In this document: piece by piece, positions 8,504-17,800 of the stretch | Layout: each line of letters starts with the position of its first letter | Position numbering within the stretch: the stretch's first letter is position 1 | Source of the DNA: JASHSH01 sp036490215 | Lineage (GTDB): Bacteria > Pseudomonadota > Alphaproteobacteria > Rhodospirillales > Magnetospirillaceae | Length of the DNA: 64,000 nt | Direction: 5' to 3' | NCBI GenBank assembly: GCA_036490215.1 | Contig: DASXEH010000063.1 | Coordinates: 1-64,000 of the forward strand | Notes under the pieces: generated by a model | Database searches by the model: none | Told to the model about the DNA's origin: nothing | Seen by the model: only the letters and a program-made list of their open reading frames with translations | Translations under genes and position numbers: made by a program

Positions 8504-8547
8504 TTTCGAGTATGTTTCGATATAACGAAATTTAAGATATATCGAAA
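8504..8547. promoter_or_regulatory. palindromic operator upstream of the PadR-led operon
   Basis: A perfect 10-base inverted repeat, TTTCGATATA at 8515-8524 and TATATCGAAA at 8538-8547, separated by 13 bases. A second, overlapping dyad is formed by TTTCG at 8515 and CGAAA at 8526-8530, and a further TTTCGA half-site lies at 8504-8509. The cluster begins 11 bases upstream of the padR ATG and sits in AT-rich DNA, where a promoter is expected. I infer that it is the binding site of the PadR protein, possibly shared with the plus-strand gene at 8774. Confidence 0.65.
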
Positions 8548-8773
8548 TGCACTCTAAAAGCAAGAGTGATTGATCAAATCGCGTTGATGCGTTCGCTTGA
8601 CGACGCCTTCGTCTCTCTAATGCGGTGTTATGTAAATAAGATTTAACTGCAATAACAATGGGATAGACCTGTTATGTGAGGTTTGCCCCACTTATCTTCC
8701 CATCGTCCTCGCGGTGATCGGTTCGGCATTCCCCAGCCTGAACCGGCCAAGAGGGTGTTTGTGGAGAAGAATC

Positions 8774-9040
8774 ATGTCCAAGCTATCGCTCACCATTGCC
8801 GTTGCCGGCGCGGCGCTTTTCGTATCCGCCTCGGCATTTGCCAGCCAGCAAGGCGGCCCGGATACGACGCATCCGATTCAGAAGGCGGGCGCCATCGCCG
8901 ATTGGAGCCACACCGAATACATCGTCCAAGTCTCGGGTGGGCCAGCGCCGACTGTGCCGGTCGATGAATTGACCGGCGGTCCGCCTTCGGATCCGTCGCA
9001 TGTCACCAATGTCGGCCGCTTCACCGGCATTCCGGACTGA
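8774..9040 (+). CDS. small exported protein of unknown function
   Basis: Predicted 88-residue protein that I do not recognise. A short signal peptide (MSKLSLTIAVAGAALFVSASAFA) is followed by a small, polar, proline- and glycine-rich mature part of about 65 residues (motifs DTTHPIQKAGAIADW and GGPAPTVPVDELTGGPP). No cysteines and no second membrane segment. The start at 8774 is chosen because GGAGAAG lies 6-10 bases upstream and the signal peptide starts there. The gene stands alone, is divergent from the PadR operon and is followed 28 bases later by a strong terminator, which supports a real transcript. Confidence 0.7.
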   Translation: MSKLSLTIAVAGAALFVSASAFASQQGGPDTTHPIQKAGAIADWSHTEYIVQVSGGPAPTVPVDELTGGPPSDPSHVTNVGRFTGIPD

Positions 9041-9068
9041 CGCAGTCGACCACCACGAGCGTAAAAAA

Positions 9069-9102
9069 AAGGCCGGGTCATTCGGATGAATGGCCCGGCC
9101 TT
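9069..9102. terminator. bidirectional intrinsic terminator
   Basis: Hairpin with 15-base arms, AAGGCCGGGTCATTC (9069-9083) and GAATGGCCCGGCCTT (9088-9102), with one G-U pair and a GGAT loop. An A-run (9063-9070) is on the left and a T-run (9105-9109) on the right, so it can stop transcripts from both the small exported protein gene (+) and the porin (-). Confidence 0.88.
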
Positions 9103-9153
9103 AGTTTTTCAGCGTAGCAACCGCTGGGAGAAACCAGAGGTTTGTACAAAAAG

Positions 9154-9181
9154 AAAGAGCGGCTGAACGAGGCCGCTCTTT
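9154..9181 (-). terminator. second porin terminator hairpin
   Basis: Ten-base perfect arms AAAGAGCGGC (9154-9163) and GCCGCTCTTT (9172-9181) with an 8-base loop. Read on the minus strand it is followed by a T-rich tract, as in an intrinsic terminator. It lies about 60 bases beyond the porin stop. Confidence 0.72.
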
Positions 9182-9190
9182 CCCTTGAAA

Positions 9191-9214
9191 GGAGTGGTTG
9201 AACGAGGCCACTCC
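9191..9214 (-). terminator. first porin 3' hairpin
   Basis: Seven-base arms GGAGTGG (9191-9197) and CCACTCC (9208-9214). It is the first hairpin after the porin stop on the minus strand, 30 bases beyond it. Its loop carries the same TGAACGAGG sequence as the neighbouring hairpin at 9154-9181. No T-run follows, so it may stabilise the mRNA end rather than terminate. Confidence 0.55.
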
Positions 9215-9243
9215 CTTCTTCAAACGGTGACCTAGAGGGGAAT

Positions 9244-10497
9244 CTAGAAATTCACCGTGGTAGAAAGCACCGAGAAGACACCGTTGTTCTTCCCGTTCGT
9301 CGTCGAGGTCGGCGCCGTATCGACCTTGTAATCGACATAGGCGTTTTCGAGATCCAGCGTGATCCCCGGCCCCAACGTGTATTGGAACGACACACCGTAG
9401 TAGTTGTCGGTTTCCTTGCCGTTCGCCGTCAGCGTCAGGTTGTTGTTGTCAGCCTGTGACGTGAAGTAGCTCGCAGCAACGCCCCAAGGACCGGTGGTAT
9501 AGCTCAGACCCACGTCCCATGTGACGCCTTGAGCGAGAGCGGTCTTGAGGTCATAGGCAGAAAGAGCGCCCGTAGCACCACTGACTTCGCGGTCGGCGAT
9601 CGCGCCACCGAGGGTGAAGCCAGCCATCGAGGCCGAGAAGCCAGCCTGATAGCCGTTGACCGTGCCGCCCTGGCCGGCCAGCGGAGCGTTCGCCGGAATA
9701 GTGCCGGTCGTTTGCGGCTGGCCGTTGAACTCTTCATTGGTGTAAGCGGCCTGCGCCTTAATCTTGGTGGCGCCGAAATCGCCAGCGTAGGTCAAGGCAT
9801 AAGAACTCGAGTCGCCGCCCCAATTGCCGAGGGAGGTGCCGTTGGTCGTCGTCGCACCGAAGTCTTGGCTGGCCATGTTCGGCGTGAAGCTAGCTGTGGC
9901 TTGGAAGCCCGCAATGGTCGGAGACGCATACAGGACCTTGTTCGCCCAGTAGTCGTCCATGATTGCGCTCAGGCCGCTGCCGGCCGTGAGGTTGTTGCCG
10001 GTCGGACCGACGATCCAGCCAGCCCAACGGCCCCAGGTCAGACCGCCGACGCCGAAGCTCGGACCGTCGAGAGCGGTCGTCTCCGCGGCATTCGGCTGCC
10101 AGCCGATGTCGATCGAGCCGAAGCCACCAGCGAAAGTGACGATGTTGGTCTCGGGCGCGCCGGTCTGCGGCGCATAGGAGGTCTGGTTAAGAGCGCCGCC
10201 GGCCGTGTTGAGATGAGCCTGCGAACCTTCGAGGCCCGGCGAAGCGTTCATGGTGAACGACACACCGACGGTAATGCCGTTATCGAGTTTCGTCGAACCA
10301 TTCAGCGAGAAGCTGTTGTTGCTCTGCGCAAAGGTCTTGGAGATGTTGCCGACGTCGGACTTGTTGTTTGCCGCATAACCGAACCATTCCTGGCCGGTGC
10401 CCGACAGTGTGACTTTTAGTGGATCGTCAGCGTAGGCGGCACTGGCGCCGACGCCGACTGCGAGAGCCGAAGCTCCCAGCAACAATATTTTCTTCAT
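9244..10497 (-). CDS. outer-membrane porin
   Basis: General porin of 417 residues. A 23-residue signal peptide ends in AYA, the mature chain is rich in Gly, Thr, Asn and aromatic residues in alternating beta-strand patterns, and the protein ends in TTVNF with the terminal Phe needed for outer-membrane insertion. Glycine-rich YALTYAGDFG, GYQAGFSASMAGFTLGGAI and YGVSFQYTLG repeats are typical beta strands of trimeric porins in alphaproteobacteria. Codon choice is strongly biased and tandem terminators follow, both consistent with high expression. The leader contains a small hairpin (10516-10534). It passively admits small hydrophilic solutes; selectivity cannot be read here. Confidence 0.9.
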   Translation of the reverse strand: MKKILLLGASALAVGVGASAAYADDPLKVTLSGTGQEWFGYAANNKSDVGNISKTFAQSNNSFSLNGSTKLDNGITVGVSFTMNASPGLEGSQAHLNTAGGALNQTSYAPQTGAPETNIVTFAGGFGSIDIGWQPNAAETTALDGPSFGVGGLTWGRWAGWIVGPTGNNLTAGSGLSAIMDDYWANKVLYASPTIAGFQATASFTPNMASQDFGATTTNGTSLGNWGGDSSSYALTYAGDFGATKIKAQAAYTNEEFNGQPQTTGTIPANAPLAGQGGTVNGYQAGFSASMAGFTLGGAIADREVSGATGALSAYDLKTALAQGVTWDVGLSYTTGPWGVAASYFTSQADNNNLTLTANGKETDNYYGVSFQYTLGPGITLDLENAYVDYKVDTAPTSTTNGKNNGVFSVLSTTVNF

Positions 10498-10515
10498 AGG
10501 ACCCCTTCTGTTTTG

Positions 10516-10534
10516 ATCTGCCCCTGAAGCAGAT
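10516..10534 (-). promoter_or_regulatory. hairpin in the porin leader
   Basis: Six-base perfect arms ATCTGC (10516-10521) and GCAGAT (10529-10534) lie 19 bases upstream of the porin start codon, just before its AGAAGGGG ribosome site. Upstream of it, 10535-10772 is AT-rich and must hold the porin promoter and the end of the kinase transcript. I see no further clear element there. Confidence 0.4.
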
Positions 10535-10772
10535 TTGACACAGTGAGACTAAATAACGACAGTCGGGGCCGCGATTTAATTAGAGTTTTAGAATGTAAAA
10601 GTAAAGAAGACGAAAGTAAAATAGACGGCACTAATGTCTATCGTTTTGTGTAATACGTAAAATTTTCCGATGTCATTGTAAATTTTCTTTAACAATCATG
10701 AGCGCGTATCGCCGCGCGAATTATATCGCGCGAGCTGCGATCGACTGATGAGGTGAATGCGTATCTTTGAGG

Positions 10773-12152
10773 TTACGACAGCGACGGGCAGATCAATTCG
10801 AAGGTCGCCCCGGGAGCGGCACCGGAAATCCGAATATCGAAGCCATGGAGATCGCAGACGACGCGCACAAGGCTGAGCCCCAGCCCATGACCTGGGATGT
10901 CTTGAGTTGTCGTTGAGCGATAAAAGCGCTCAAACACCGCCCCGCGCTCTTGCTCGGCAATACCTGGGCCAGTGTCGGAAACACGCGCGACCACGTTGCG
11001 CGCCGCGGTATTCTCGGCGACGGAGACCGCTACGGTGCCGCCCGTGGGCGTGAATTTGATGGCGTTGTCGATCAGATTCGAGACGAGATCGCGCAAGAGA
11101 TCCGCATCGCCCCGTACGGGTTGGGGCTGTCCCGACGAAATGGTGAAGGTCAGGCTTTTTTCTTCGGCCATCGGCTCATAGAGATCGAATACGGACCGCA
11201 TCACCTCGGCAAGATCGACCGTGGTGAATGCCTTGCGGCGGCGGTCGTCCTGGATTTCGGCGATGCGCGTAAGCCCCGTAATCATACCCAGGGCGACATC
11301 CAGATCGCTCAGCGCATGATCGACAATCGCATTGATATCGCCGGACTTCTGATATTGGGTTCGCGTCCGCTCGAGGCGCGTGTGCATCTGCACGAGCGGA
11401 ACCCGAACATCATGCGCGATGCTGTCGGCGGCGCCGCGGATCTGGTCGACCATACGCTCGATTTCATCGAGCATCTGGTTGACGCTCACGGCCATCTGGT
11501 CGAAATCATCGGCTTTGTCGGCGACGGGCAGTCTTTCGTGCAGATTTCCGCGCATGATGCGTCGCAAAGTCTGGTTGGCTGCGATGATTTTCAGTTGGAA
11601 ACGGCGGCTGAGAAAAGCGCCGGCAAACAGCGCTAACGTCAGAGCGGGAATGACGCCCAGCAGCAGCGAGCGCGTGACCACCGACCGCAAATTGCGCAAC
11701 TCGTCGATATTGCGCCCGATCAAAAGGACGCTGGCATCCGGCAAGCGCTTGGCGACAGCCAGAATGCGCTGTTGTGTGATGGTTCTATCGCCATTCTTGC
11801 TGTCCCGATCGACCTCAACGCTGCGAACCACGCCGTCGGGCTCCAGGCCTGGAGGAATCGATGCGAGATTGCCCGCAATCAATTGGCCCTTGGCATCGAA
11901 CAAGGCTGCATAGGCGACGTGATGGATATCGCTTTCAAGACGTGACGCGACCGCCCGGCGTAAATCGATGTCGGTTTCGGATGAGACTGCCGCGACCTCT
12001 TGCGCCAGAAGGGATGCGGTTCTATCGCGTTCATAAACTGCGGTTTGCCAATAGATGAAGGCAAACAAGACAAGCGACGTGGCAGCCGAGCCAAGGGCAA
12101 AGAATATGGTGAGACGGAAGATCGAGGTGCGAAGAGGATCAGGTAGGCGCAT
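10773..12152 (-). CDS. sensor histidine kinase
   Basis: Membrane-bound histidine kinase of 459 residues from ATG 12152. TM1 is about residues 12-37, a periplasmic sensor loop of about 120 residues follows, then TM2 about 161-181, HAMP about 182-235, the H-box with phospho-acceptor H247 (SIAHDVRVPL), the N-box NLIDNAIKF and the ATP-lid motifs DTGPGIAEQERGAVFERFYR and GHGLGLSLV. Its start overlaps the response regulator's stop by 14 bases, so the pair is co-translated. In organisation it resembles kinases that govern envelope or efflux genes, and the MdtABC operon lies immediately upstream. That link is inferred from position only. Confidence 0.92.
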   Translation of the reverse strand: MRLPDPLRTSIFRLTIFFALGSAATSLVLFAFIYWQTAVYERDRTASLLAQEVAAVSSETDIDLRRAVASRLESDIHHVAYAALFDAKGQLIAGNLASIPPGLEPDGVVRSVEVDRDSKNGDRTITQQRILAVAKRLPDASVLLIGRNIDELRNLRSVVTRSLLLGVIPALTLALFAGAFLSRRFQLKIIAANQTLRRIMRGNLHERLPVADKADDFDQMAVSVNQMLDEIERMVDQIRGAADSIAHDVRVPLVQMHTRLERTRTQYQKSGDINAIVDHALSDLDVALGMITGLTRIAEIQDDRRRKAFTTVDLAEVMRSVFDLYEPMAEEKSLTFTISSGQPQPVRGDADLLRDLVSNLIDNAIKFTPTGGTVAVSVAENTAARNVVARVSDTGPGIAEQERGAVFERFYRSTTTQDIPGHGLGLSLVRVVCDLHGFDIRISGAAPGATFELICPSLS

Positions 12153-12936
12153 TGAGCATGAACCCCGCGCTGCGAATGCTAAGCAGCATCGGCGGTTCGT
12201 CTGCAGCCTCGATTTTGCGGCGCAATTTGCTGACGTGGACGTCGACGAGGCGGGTCTCAGGAACGAAGCGGTATTGCCACACATCCTCGAGCAACATCTT
12301 CCGCGTGACGATTTGCCCCGGACGATGCATGAAGTATTCTAAGAGCTTGAATTCGCGAGGCAGAAGCTCGATTTCTCGATCTCCTCGCCAGACGCGACGA
12401 TCAATCAGATCGAGCTTCAGCGGCCCGAGCTGAAGCAGAGTTGCCCGATGCGAATCCGTACGACGCAACAGGGCCTCAACGCGCGCCACAAGTTCATCGG
12501 TCGCGAAGGGTTTGACGAGATAGTCGTCGCCACCAGCGTTGAGGCCGCGGACACGATCCTCTACCCCGCTCAGCGCGCTCAGGATGATGACCGGCTTGCC
12601 CATAGCCTCTTGTCGCAGAATCTTCAATACCGTGAGGCCGTCCTCACCGGCGAGCATACGATCGAGAATCAAAATATCGAACGCGCCGCGCCGTGCTTGG
12701 GTGAGGCCGTCGGGAGCGGTTGCGGCATGAGAGACCAGATAGCCACGTTTGGTTAGGCTATTTGCGACATCCAGCGCCAGGTTCAGGTCGTCATCGACGA
12801 GAAGAATGGACGGATGCCGTTCCGCCTCGCTCTTCGCATCCGTATCGATATCCGACAGCGAATCGACGTCGCTCTCGGACATCCTCGGGTCGAGGGGATG
12901 CTGAACGTCGCTTGAATGCGGCAAACTTTGACTCAC
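12139..12936 (-). CDS. OmpR-family response regulator
   Basis: Response regulator of 265 residues: receiver domain (about 42-155; acidic pocket VDDD, phospho-acceptor D92 in LILDRML, Ser/Thr in IILSAL, Lys in VKPF) followed by an OmpR/PhoB winged helix (about 168-262, with RKMLLEDVW and VDVHVSKLRRKI). About 40 acidic, Ser/Asp-rich residues precede the receiver, which is unusual. An internal ATG at 12882 would shorten this but has GAGG too close. I keep the GTG at 12936. It is upstream of and overlaps its kinase. Confidence 0.9.
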   Translation of the reverse strand: MSQSLPHSSDVQHPLDPRMSESDVDSLSDIDTDAKSEAERHPSILLVDDDLNLALDVANSLTKRGYLVSHAATAPDGLTQARRGAFDILILDRMLAGEDGLTVLKILRQEAMGKPVIILSALSGVEDRVRGLNAGGDDYLVKPFATDELVARVEALLRRTDSHRATLLQLGPLKLDLIDRRVWRGDREIELLPREFKLLEYFMHRPGQIVTRKMLLEDVWQYRFVPETRLVDVHVSKLRRKIEAADEPPMLLSIRSAGFMLNAPT

Positions 12937-13284
12937 GGGTCACCCCACGTATTGACGCATAGCCGGGATCGGTAGTCGCGGATGCAGGACCAGATTTCCG
13001 ACGGAGAGGCCTCGATGCACATTAAATAAAATTATAGGAGGGCCGCATGCACCCTATGCGGGTTGGGTTTCAAGATTGTGGCTCGCTTGTTTCAACATCG
13101 TTGCGCGTGTCCACATGACTGCGCAAACCATTGCGCGGATTGCTCAATGATGAGAACCGATGTTTACGCAGCCCTATGATGCGTGAGCGATTTTAGTCTT
13201 AGCTGCATACAAGAAGTGGCTGTTGCAACGCGATCGTCATCGCGTTTCCAAGAGCGATGATCGATATGCGTCATCTAAATTGGC
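12937..13284. promoter_or_regulatory. 348-base gap with TCS promoter elements and dyads
   Basis: Gap between the end of the efflux operon and the two-component system. On the minus strand a perfect TATAAT (13031-13036) could be the -10 of the response-regulator gene. An inverted repeat CCGCAT (13043-13048) / ATGCGG (13056-13061) covers the matching -35 position, which is itself poor, as at activator-dependent promoters. Further up are TTGCGC (13101-13106), GCGCAA (13121-13126) and TTGCGC (13131-13136), the last two forming a perfect hairpin with a 4-base loop. Another perfect 8-base hairpin, AACGCGAT (13227-13234) and ATCGCGTT (13239-13246), follows the NodT gene but lacks a T-run. No convincing ORF. 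Confidence 0.5.
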
Positions 13285-14808
13285 CTAGTGCGCCGCCGGA
13301 TCTGTCGCGGGAGATTGCGTCGACGAGTCGATGTGACTGGCGTTGGGCAACTGGGCGGTGCTCCAGCCGCCACCCAGTGCGTCGACCAAAGTTACGCTGG
13401 CCACGAGGCGGTTCATCAGAATGTTGAGCACCGACTCGTCGTCCGTCAGCGCCGTCGTCTGTGCGGTGATGACGGCGGTATAGGCCACCGTACCTTGCTG
13501 GTACTGATTCAAGGTCAGCCGTACGGCTTCGTGTGCGGATTTGGCGGCCGTATCTTCCACGGCGGCTTGCTTCTCAAGAATACGAAGCGCCGCCAACTGA
13601 TCTTCGACTTGCTGGAAGGCGGTCAGGACAGTCTGCCGATAGCTTGCCACCGTCTGATCGTAAGCCGCGCGCGCGGCAGCCACCTGGGCATCGCGGAGAC
13701 CGGCGTCATAGACAGTCTCGGAAATCGACGGGCCGAAGGACCACACGGTGCTGGCGGCATTGAACAGATTCTGCAGGACCGAGTTGGCGAAGCCGGCTGA
13801 GGCCGACAAGGTGACGTCGGGATAATAGGCCGAGATGGCTACGCCGATCTGTGCATTCGAGGCGGCCATCTGACGTTCGGTTGCCGATACGTCCGGGCGA
13901 CGTTCGAGCAAGGTAGAGGGCATGCCGGTCGGCGGTATGGGGATGGTTCTGTCCAGAGCCGCCGGAACGATGGTCAGGCCCGAGGGCGGCTTACCGGTCA
14001 GCACTGCAATCGCATGTTCGAGCTGGGACCGTTGAACACCCAGATTGATGTATTGCGACTCGGCGCCTTCGAGCTGCGTTTCCGCCGTGATGACGTCGGT
14101 TTGCGCCGCAGTGCCGGCATTGAATTGATTGCGGGTGATCTCGAGCGAGTGGCGATAGGCCTCGATCGTCTCCTCGAACAGATGTTTCATCTCGTCGTCG
14201 ACACGAAGTTCGAAATAGTCGGTGGCCAAAGTCGCTTGGGCCGATAGGCGCGCTGAAGCGATATCGGCAGCATCGGCCTGCGCGGTTGCCACGTTGCTTT
14301 CAACCGTTCGCCGAATCTTGCCCCAGATATCCGGTTCCCAACTCGCCCCGAACGAGGCGGTGAATTGATTCGAAATCACGCGGTTGGATGAGCCACTACC
14401 GCTCAAGTTGTCTGCCGACCGCGTGGCACCGCCGCCAGCGGTTATCGTCGGGTAATACCCGGCGCGTGCCTCATCAACGATCGCCGCAGCCTGCCGGTAA
14501 GCGGCTTCAGCCTGCTTCAGATTTTGGTTGGAGATGTCGATCTGCTTCTCAAGACCGTCGAGTACGGCGTCTTGATAGATCGACCACCATGCCTGGCCGC
14601 TGGCCGCGTTCACGGGTGATGCGGGCTTCCAACCATCAATCTCTTTGTACGACTCAGGTGTTGGTGCGGAGGGCTTCTTATAATTTGGGCCGACCGTGCA
14701 AGCCGAGAGCGCCAGGGCGCTGATGGCGGCAAAGGCGCAGCCATGTCGCCAGGAATCGATGCCGCGTCGACCGATTGATCGGAAGGTGAGTGCCATTGTC
14801 GCCGCCAT
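13285..14808 (-). CDS. NodT/OprM-type outer-membrane efflux lipoprotein
   Basis: Outer-membrane channel of tripartite efflux systems, 507 residues. The lipobox LSAC places the lipidated cysteine at residue 37, followed by the family's TVGPNYKKP start. Two OEP repeats (about residues 85-270 and 300-480) contain the long coiled-coil hairpins of the TolC fold. The gene lies 11 bases after the RND permease stop and completes the pump encoded upstream in the same operon. A second in-frame ATG four codons downstream is also possible. The C-terminus is a short Ser/Pro/Asp tail. Confidence 0.93.
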   Translation of the reverse strand: MAATMALTFRSIGRRGIDSWRHGCAFAAISALALSACTVGPNYKKPSAPTPESYKEIDGWKPASPVNAASGQAWWSIYQDAVLDGLEKQIDISNQNLKQAEAAYRQAAAIVDEARAGYYPTITAGGGATRSADNLSGSGSSNRVISNQFTASFGASWEPDIWGKIRRTVESNVATAQADAADIASARLSAQATLATDYFELRVDDEMKHLFEETIEAYRHSLEITRNQFNAGTAAQTDVITAETQLEGAESQYINLGVQRSQLEHAIAVLTGKPPSGLTIVPAALDRTIPIPPTGMPSTLLERRPDVSATERQMAASNAQIGVAISAYYPDVTLSASAGFANSVLQNLFNAASTVWSFGPSISETVYDAGLRDAQVAAARAAYDQTVASYRQTVLTAFQQVEDQLAALRILEKQAAVEDTAAKSAHEAVRLTLNQYQQGTVAYTAVITAQTTALTDDESVLNILMNRLVASVTLVDALGGGWSTAQLPNASHIDSSTQSPATDPAAH

Positions 14809-14819
14809 TCGTCTTTTGT

Positions 14820-17800
14820 TTATGCGTTTCCCAGTTCTTCCGCGGGTCCGTGCGGCGCGGCCTTCGCGTCCGGGCTGCGCCGCAACCGGTCAAGATAGAG
14901 ATAAACCACCGGTGTTGTGTAAAGTGTCAGCAACTGGCTGACCAACAGGCCGCCGATGATCGCGATCCCCAGTGGTTTACGCAACTCGCTGCCTTCGGCA
15001 TTGCTGATCACGAGAGGGATGGCGCCGAAAATGGCGGCCATGGTGGTCATCATGATCGGGCGGAAGCGCATCAGGCAGGCCTTGTAGATCGCATCCCGCG
15101 CATTCAGGCCCTCGGTGCGCTCTACATGTAGCGCGAAGTCGATCATCATGATCGCGTTCTTCTTGACGATGCCGATCAGCAACAGAATGCCGATCGTGGC
15201 GATGACGCTCAACTCGACGTTGCAGAGCAACAGCGCCAGGAGCGCGCCGACGCCTGCCGATGGCAGAGTCGAGAGAATGGTGATCGGGTGAACGTAGCTC
15301 TCATAGAGAATGCCCAGCACCACATAGATGGCGATCAGCGCTGCGCCGATCAAATAGGGCTCGTTTTGTAGTGATTGCTGGAAGACGCGCGCCGTGCCCT
15401 GGAACGTGCCGTGGATCGATGTCGGCACGCCGATCTCAGCCGAGGCGCTACTAATCGCAGCGACCGCGTCACTCAACGATTTTCCAGGGATGAGATTGAA
15501 CGAGATCGTGCTGGCCACAAACAGGCCTTGGTGATTGACGGCTAGTGGCGTCTGCCCGAACCGATGCTTCGTGACCGCCGCCAGCGGCACCATGCTTTCA
15601 GAATACGAGCTTACCGCGGCACCGGTCGAAGCCGAACCATGGCCACTCACAGCGAGGCTATTGTTGGCCAGATTGCGTGCCGTATCCTGCGCGACGGTCG
15701 ATGCACTCGTCTTCTGTCTCGACGCCAATACCGTGCCGGCGACCGCATTGGTCGATTGCGTGCCACCAACAGTTCCCCCGGAAGTGCTGATGTAGACGTC
15801 GTTGAGCGTCTCTGGGCTTTGCCAATACTGGGGCGCAACCTCCATCACCACATGGTACTGGTTGAGGGCGTTGTAGATGGTCGACACGTCGCGCTGGCCG
15901 AAAGCGTCATAGAGCGTGTTGTCGATCATGCTGGGATTGATGCCCAATCGCGAAGATGTCACCCGGTCGATCACCACATCGGACTCGAGGCCCTTCTGCT
16001 GCTGGTCGGAATTGACCTGGGTCAATTCGGGAATCTTCTGCAAGGCTGCCGTGATCTTGGGAACCCATTCGTAAAGGTCATTCAGATCATCGGCCTGAAG
16101 CGTATATTGATATTGGGCATTGCTCTGCCGGCCGCCCATACGCAGGTCTTGGGCTGCCTGGAGAAAGAGTGAGGCGCCCGGCACCTGACCAAGTTCCTTA
16201 CTCACGCGGGCGATCACCTGGTCGGCAGCAAGGCCACGCTCTGACAGAGCTTTCAGCGAAATGAAGACGAAACCGGAATTGGTCTGACCCTGGCCACCGG
16301 TGAAGCCTGTGGCATGGGCGATCGCGGGATCTTTGATCAGGATCGACATGAACTGCGTCAGCTTGTTCTTCATCATTTGGAAGCTGATGCTCTGGTCGGC
16401 CTGAACGCCGCCAACGAGCAGTCCCGTGTCTTCCTGGGGGAAGAGACCTTTGGGAATGACGATATAGAGGAACACGTTGAGGAAAAGCGTAGCGATCAGG
16501 ACCAGGACGACCAGTCGCGGATGGGCCAGCGCGACACGCAACGAGCGATCGTAGAATTCCAGCGCTGCGTCGAAGCCTTTCTCCAAATTACGCGAGAGCC
16601 AGCCCGGCTGCCGTTCACTCACATACTGTTTGACAATGCGCGCGCACATCATCGGCGTGGTCGTCAGCGAAATGACCAGCGACACGATGATCGCCACGGA
16701 CAGAGTCACAGCAAATTCATGGAAAATGCGGCCGACGAAGCCGCCCATGGCCAGAACAGGAATGAACACCGCGATCAGCGATAGGCTCATCGATAGAACC
16801 GTGAATCCAACCTCGCGTGCCCCTAGAAGCGATGCCTGGAAGCGCGGCATGCCGGCTTCGACGCGTCGCGTGATGTTCTCCAAAACGACAATCGCGTCGT
16901 CGACCACGAATCCGGTCGCAATCGTGAGGGCCATCAGCGACAGATTGTCGAGGCTGTAGCCCAGCAGATACATGACACCGAAGGTGCCGACCAGCGAGAC
17001 CGGCACCGCGACACTGGGAATTAAGGTCGCGCGCGCGTTGCGCAGGAAAACGAAGACGACACCGATCACCAGCATGATCGCGATCAGCAAAGTGTGCTCG
17101 ACATCCCGCAATGACGAGCGGATCGTGGTCGAGCGGTCGACGGCGATCGTCATGTCGATCCCGCTGGATATCGAGGCCTGGAGGTAGGGAAGCGCGCTTT
17201 TCACACCATCGATCGTGTCGATGATATTGGCACCAGGCTGGCGATACAGAATCACGAGGACCGAGGGTTTGCCATCGGCCATGCCGGCGCTGCGGATATT
17301 CTCAACCGAATCGATCACATCGCCGAGATCGGAAAGCCTGACCGGGGCGCCGTTGCGATAGGCGACGAGCAGGGATCGATACTGGTCCGCCTTGCTGGCT
17401 TGGTCGTTATCGTAGATTTGATAATGCAGACCATTGCCCTCAATGGCGCCTTTGGGCGAATGGGCATTGGCTGAGGCGAGGGCAGCACGAACGTCCTCGA
17501 GGCCGATCCCATATTTATAAAGTGCCGTGGGGTTGAGTTCGACACGCACAGCAGGCAAAGCGCCGCCGCCGATCGTCACCTGGCCAATGCCGGCGAGCTG
17601 CGAAAATTTCTGCTGCAAGACGGACGAGGCAGCATCGTAGATTTGGCCCTGAGTCAGCGTCTTCGATGTCAGCGCCAGGATCATGATCGGCGAGTCGGCC
17701 GGGTTGACCTTGCGATAGGTCGGATTGCTGCGCAGATTGGCAGGTAGATCAGCACGCGCGGCATTGATTGCCGCCTGCACGTCGCGCGCTGCACCATCGA

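Noticed and set aside
9121..9215. CRISPR-like or REP array
   Set aside because: Only two hairpins with different stems and a shared loop; no direct repeats with spacers.
10773..12284. Longer histidine kinase starting at 12284
   Set aside because: The extra N-terminal residues are the response-regulator gene read in another frame; the real start with the first membrane helix is ATG 12152.
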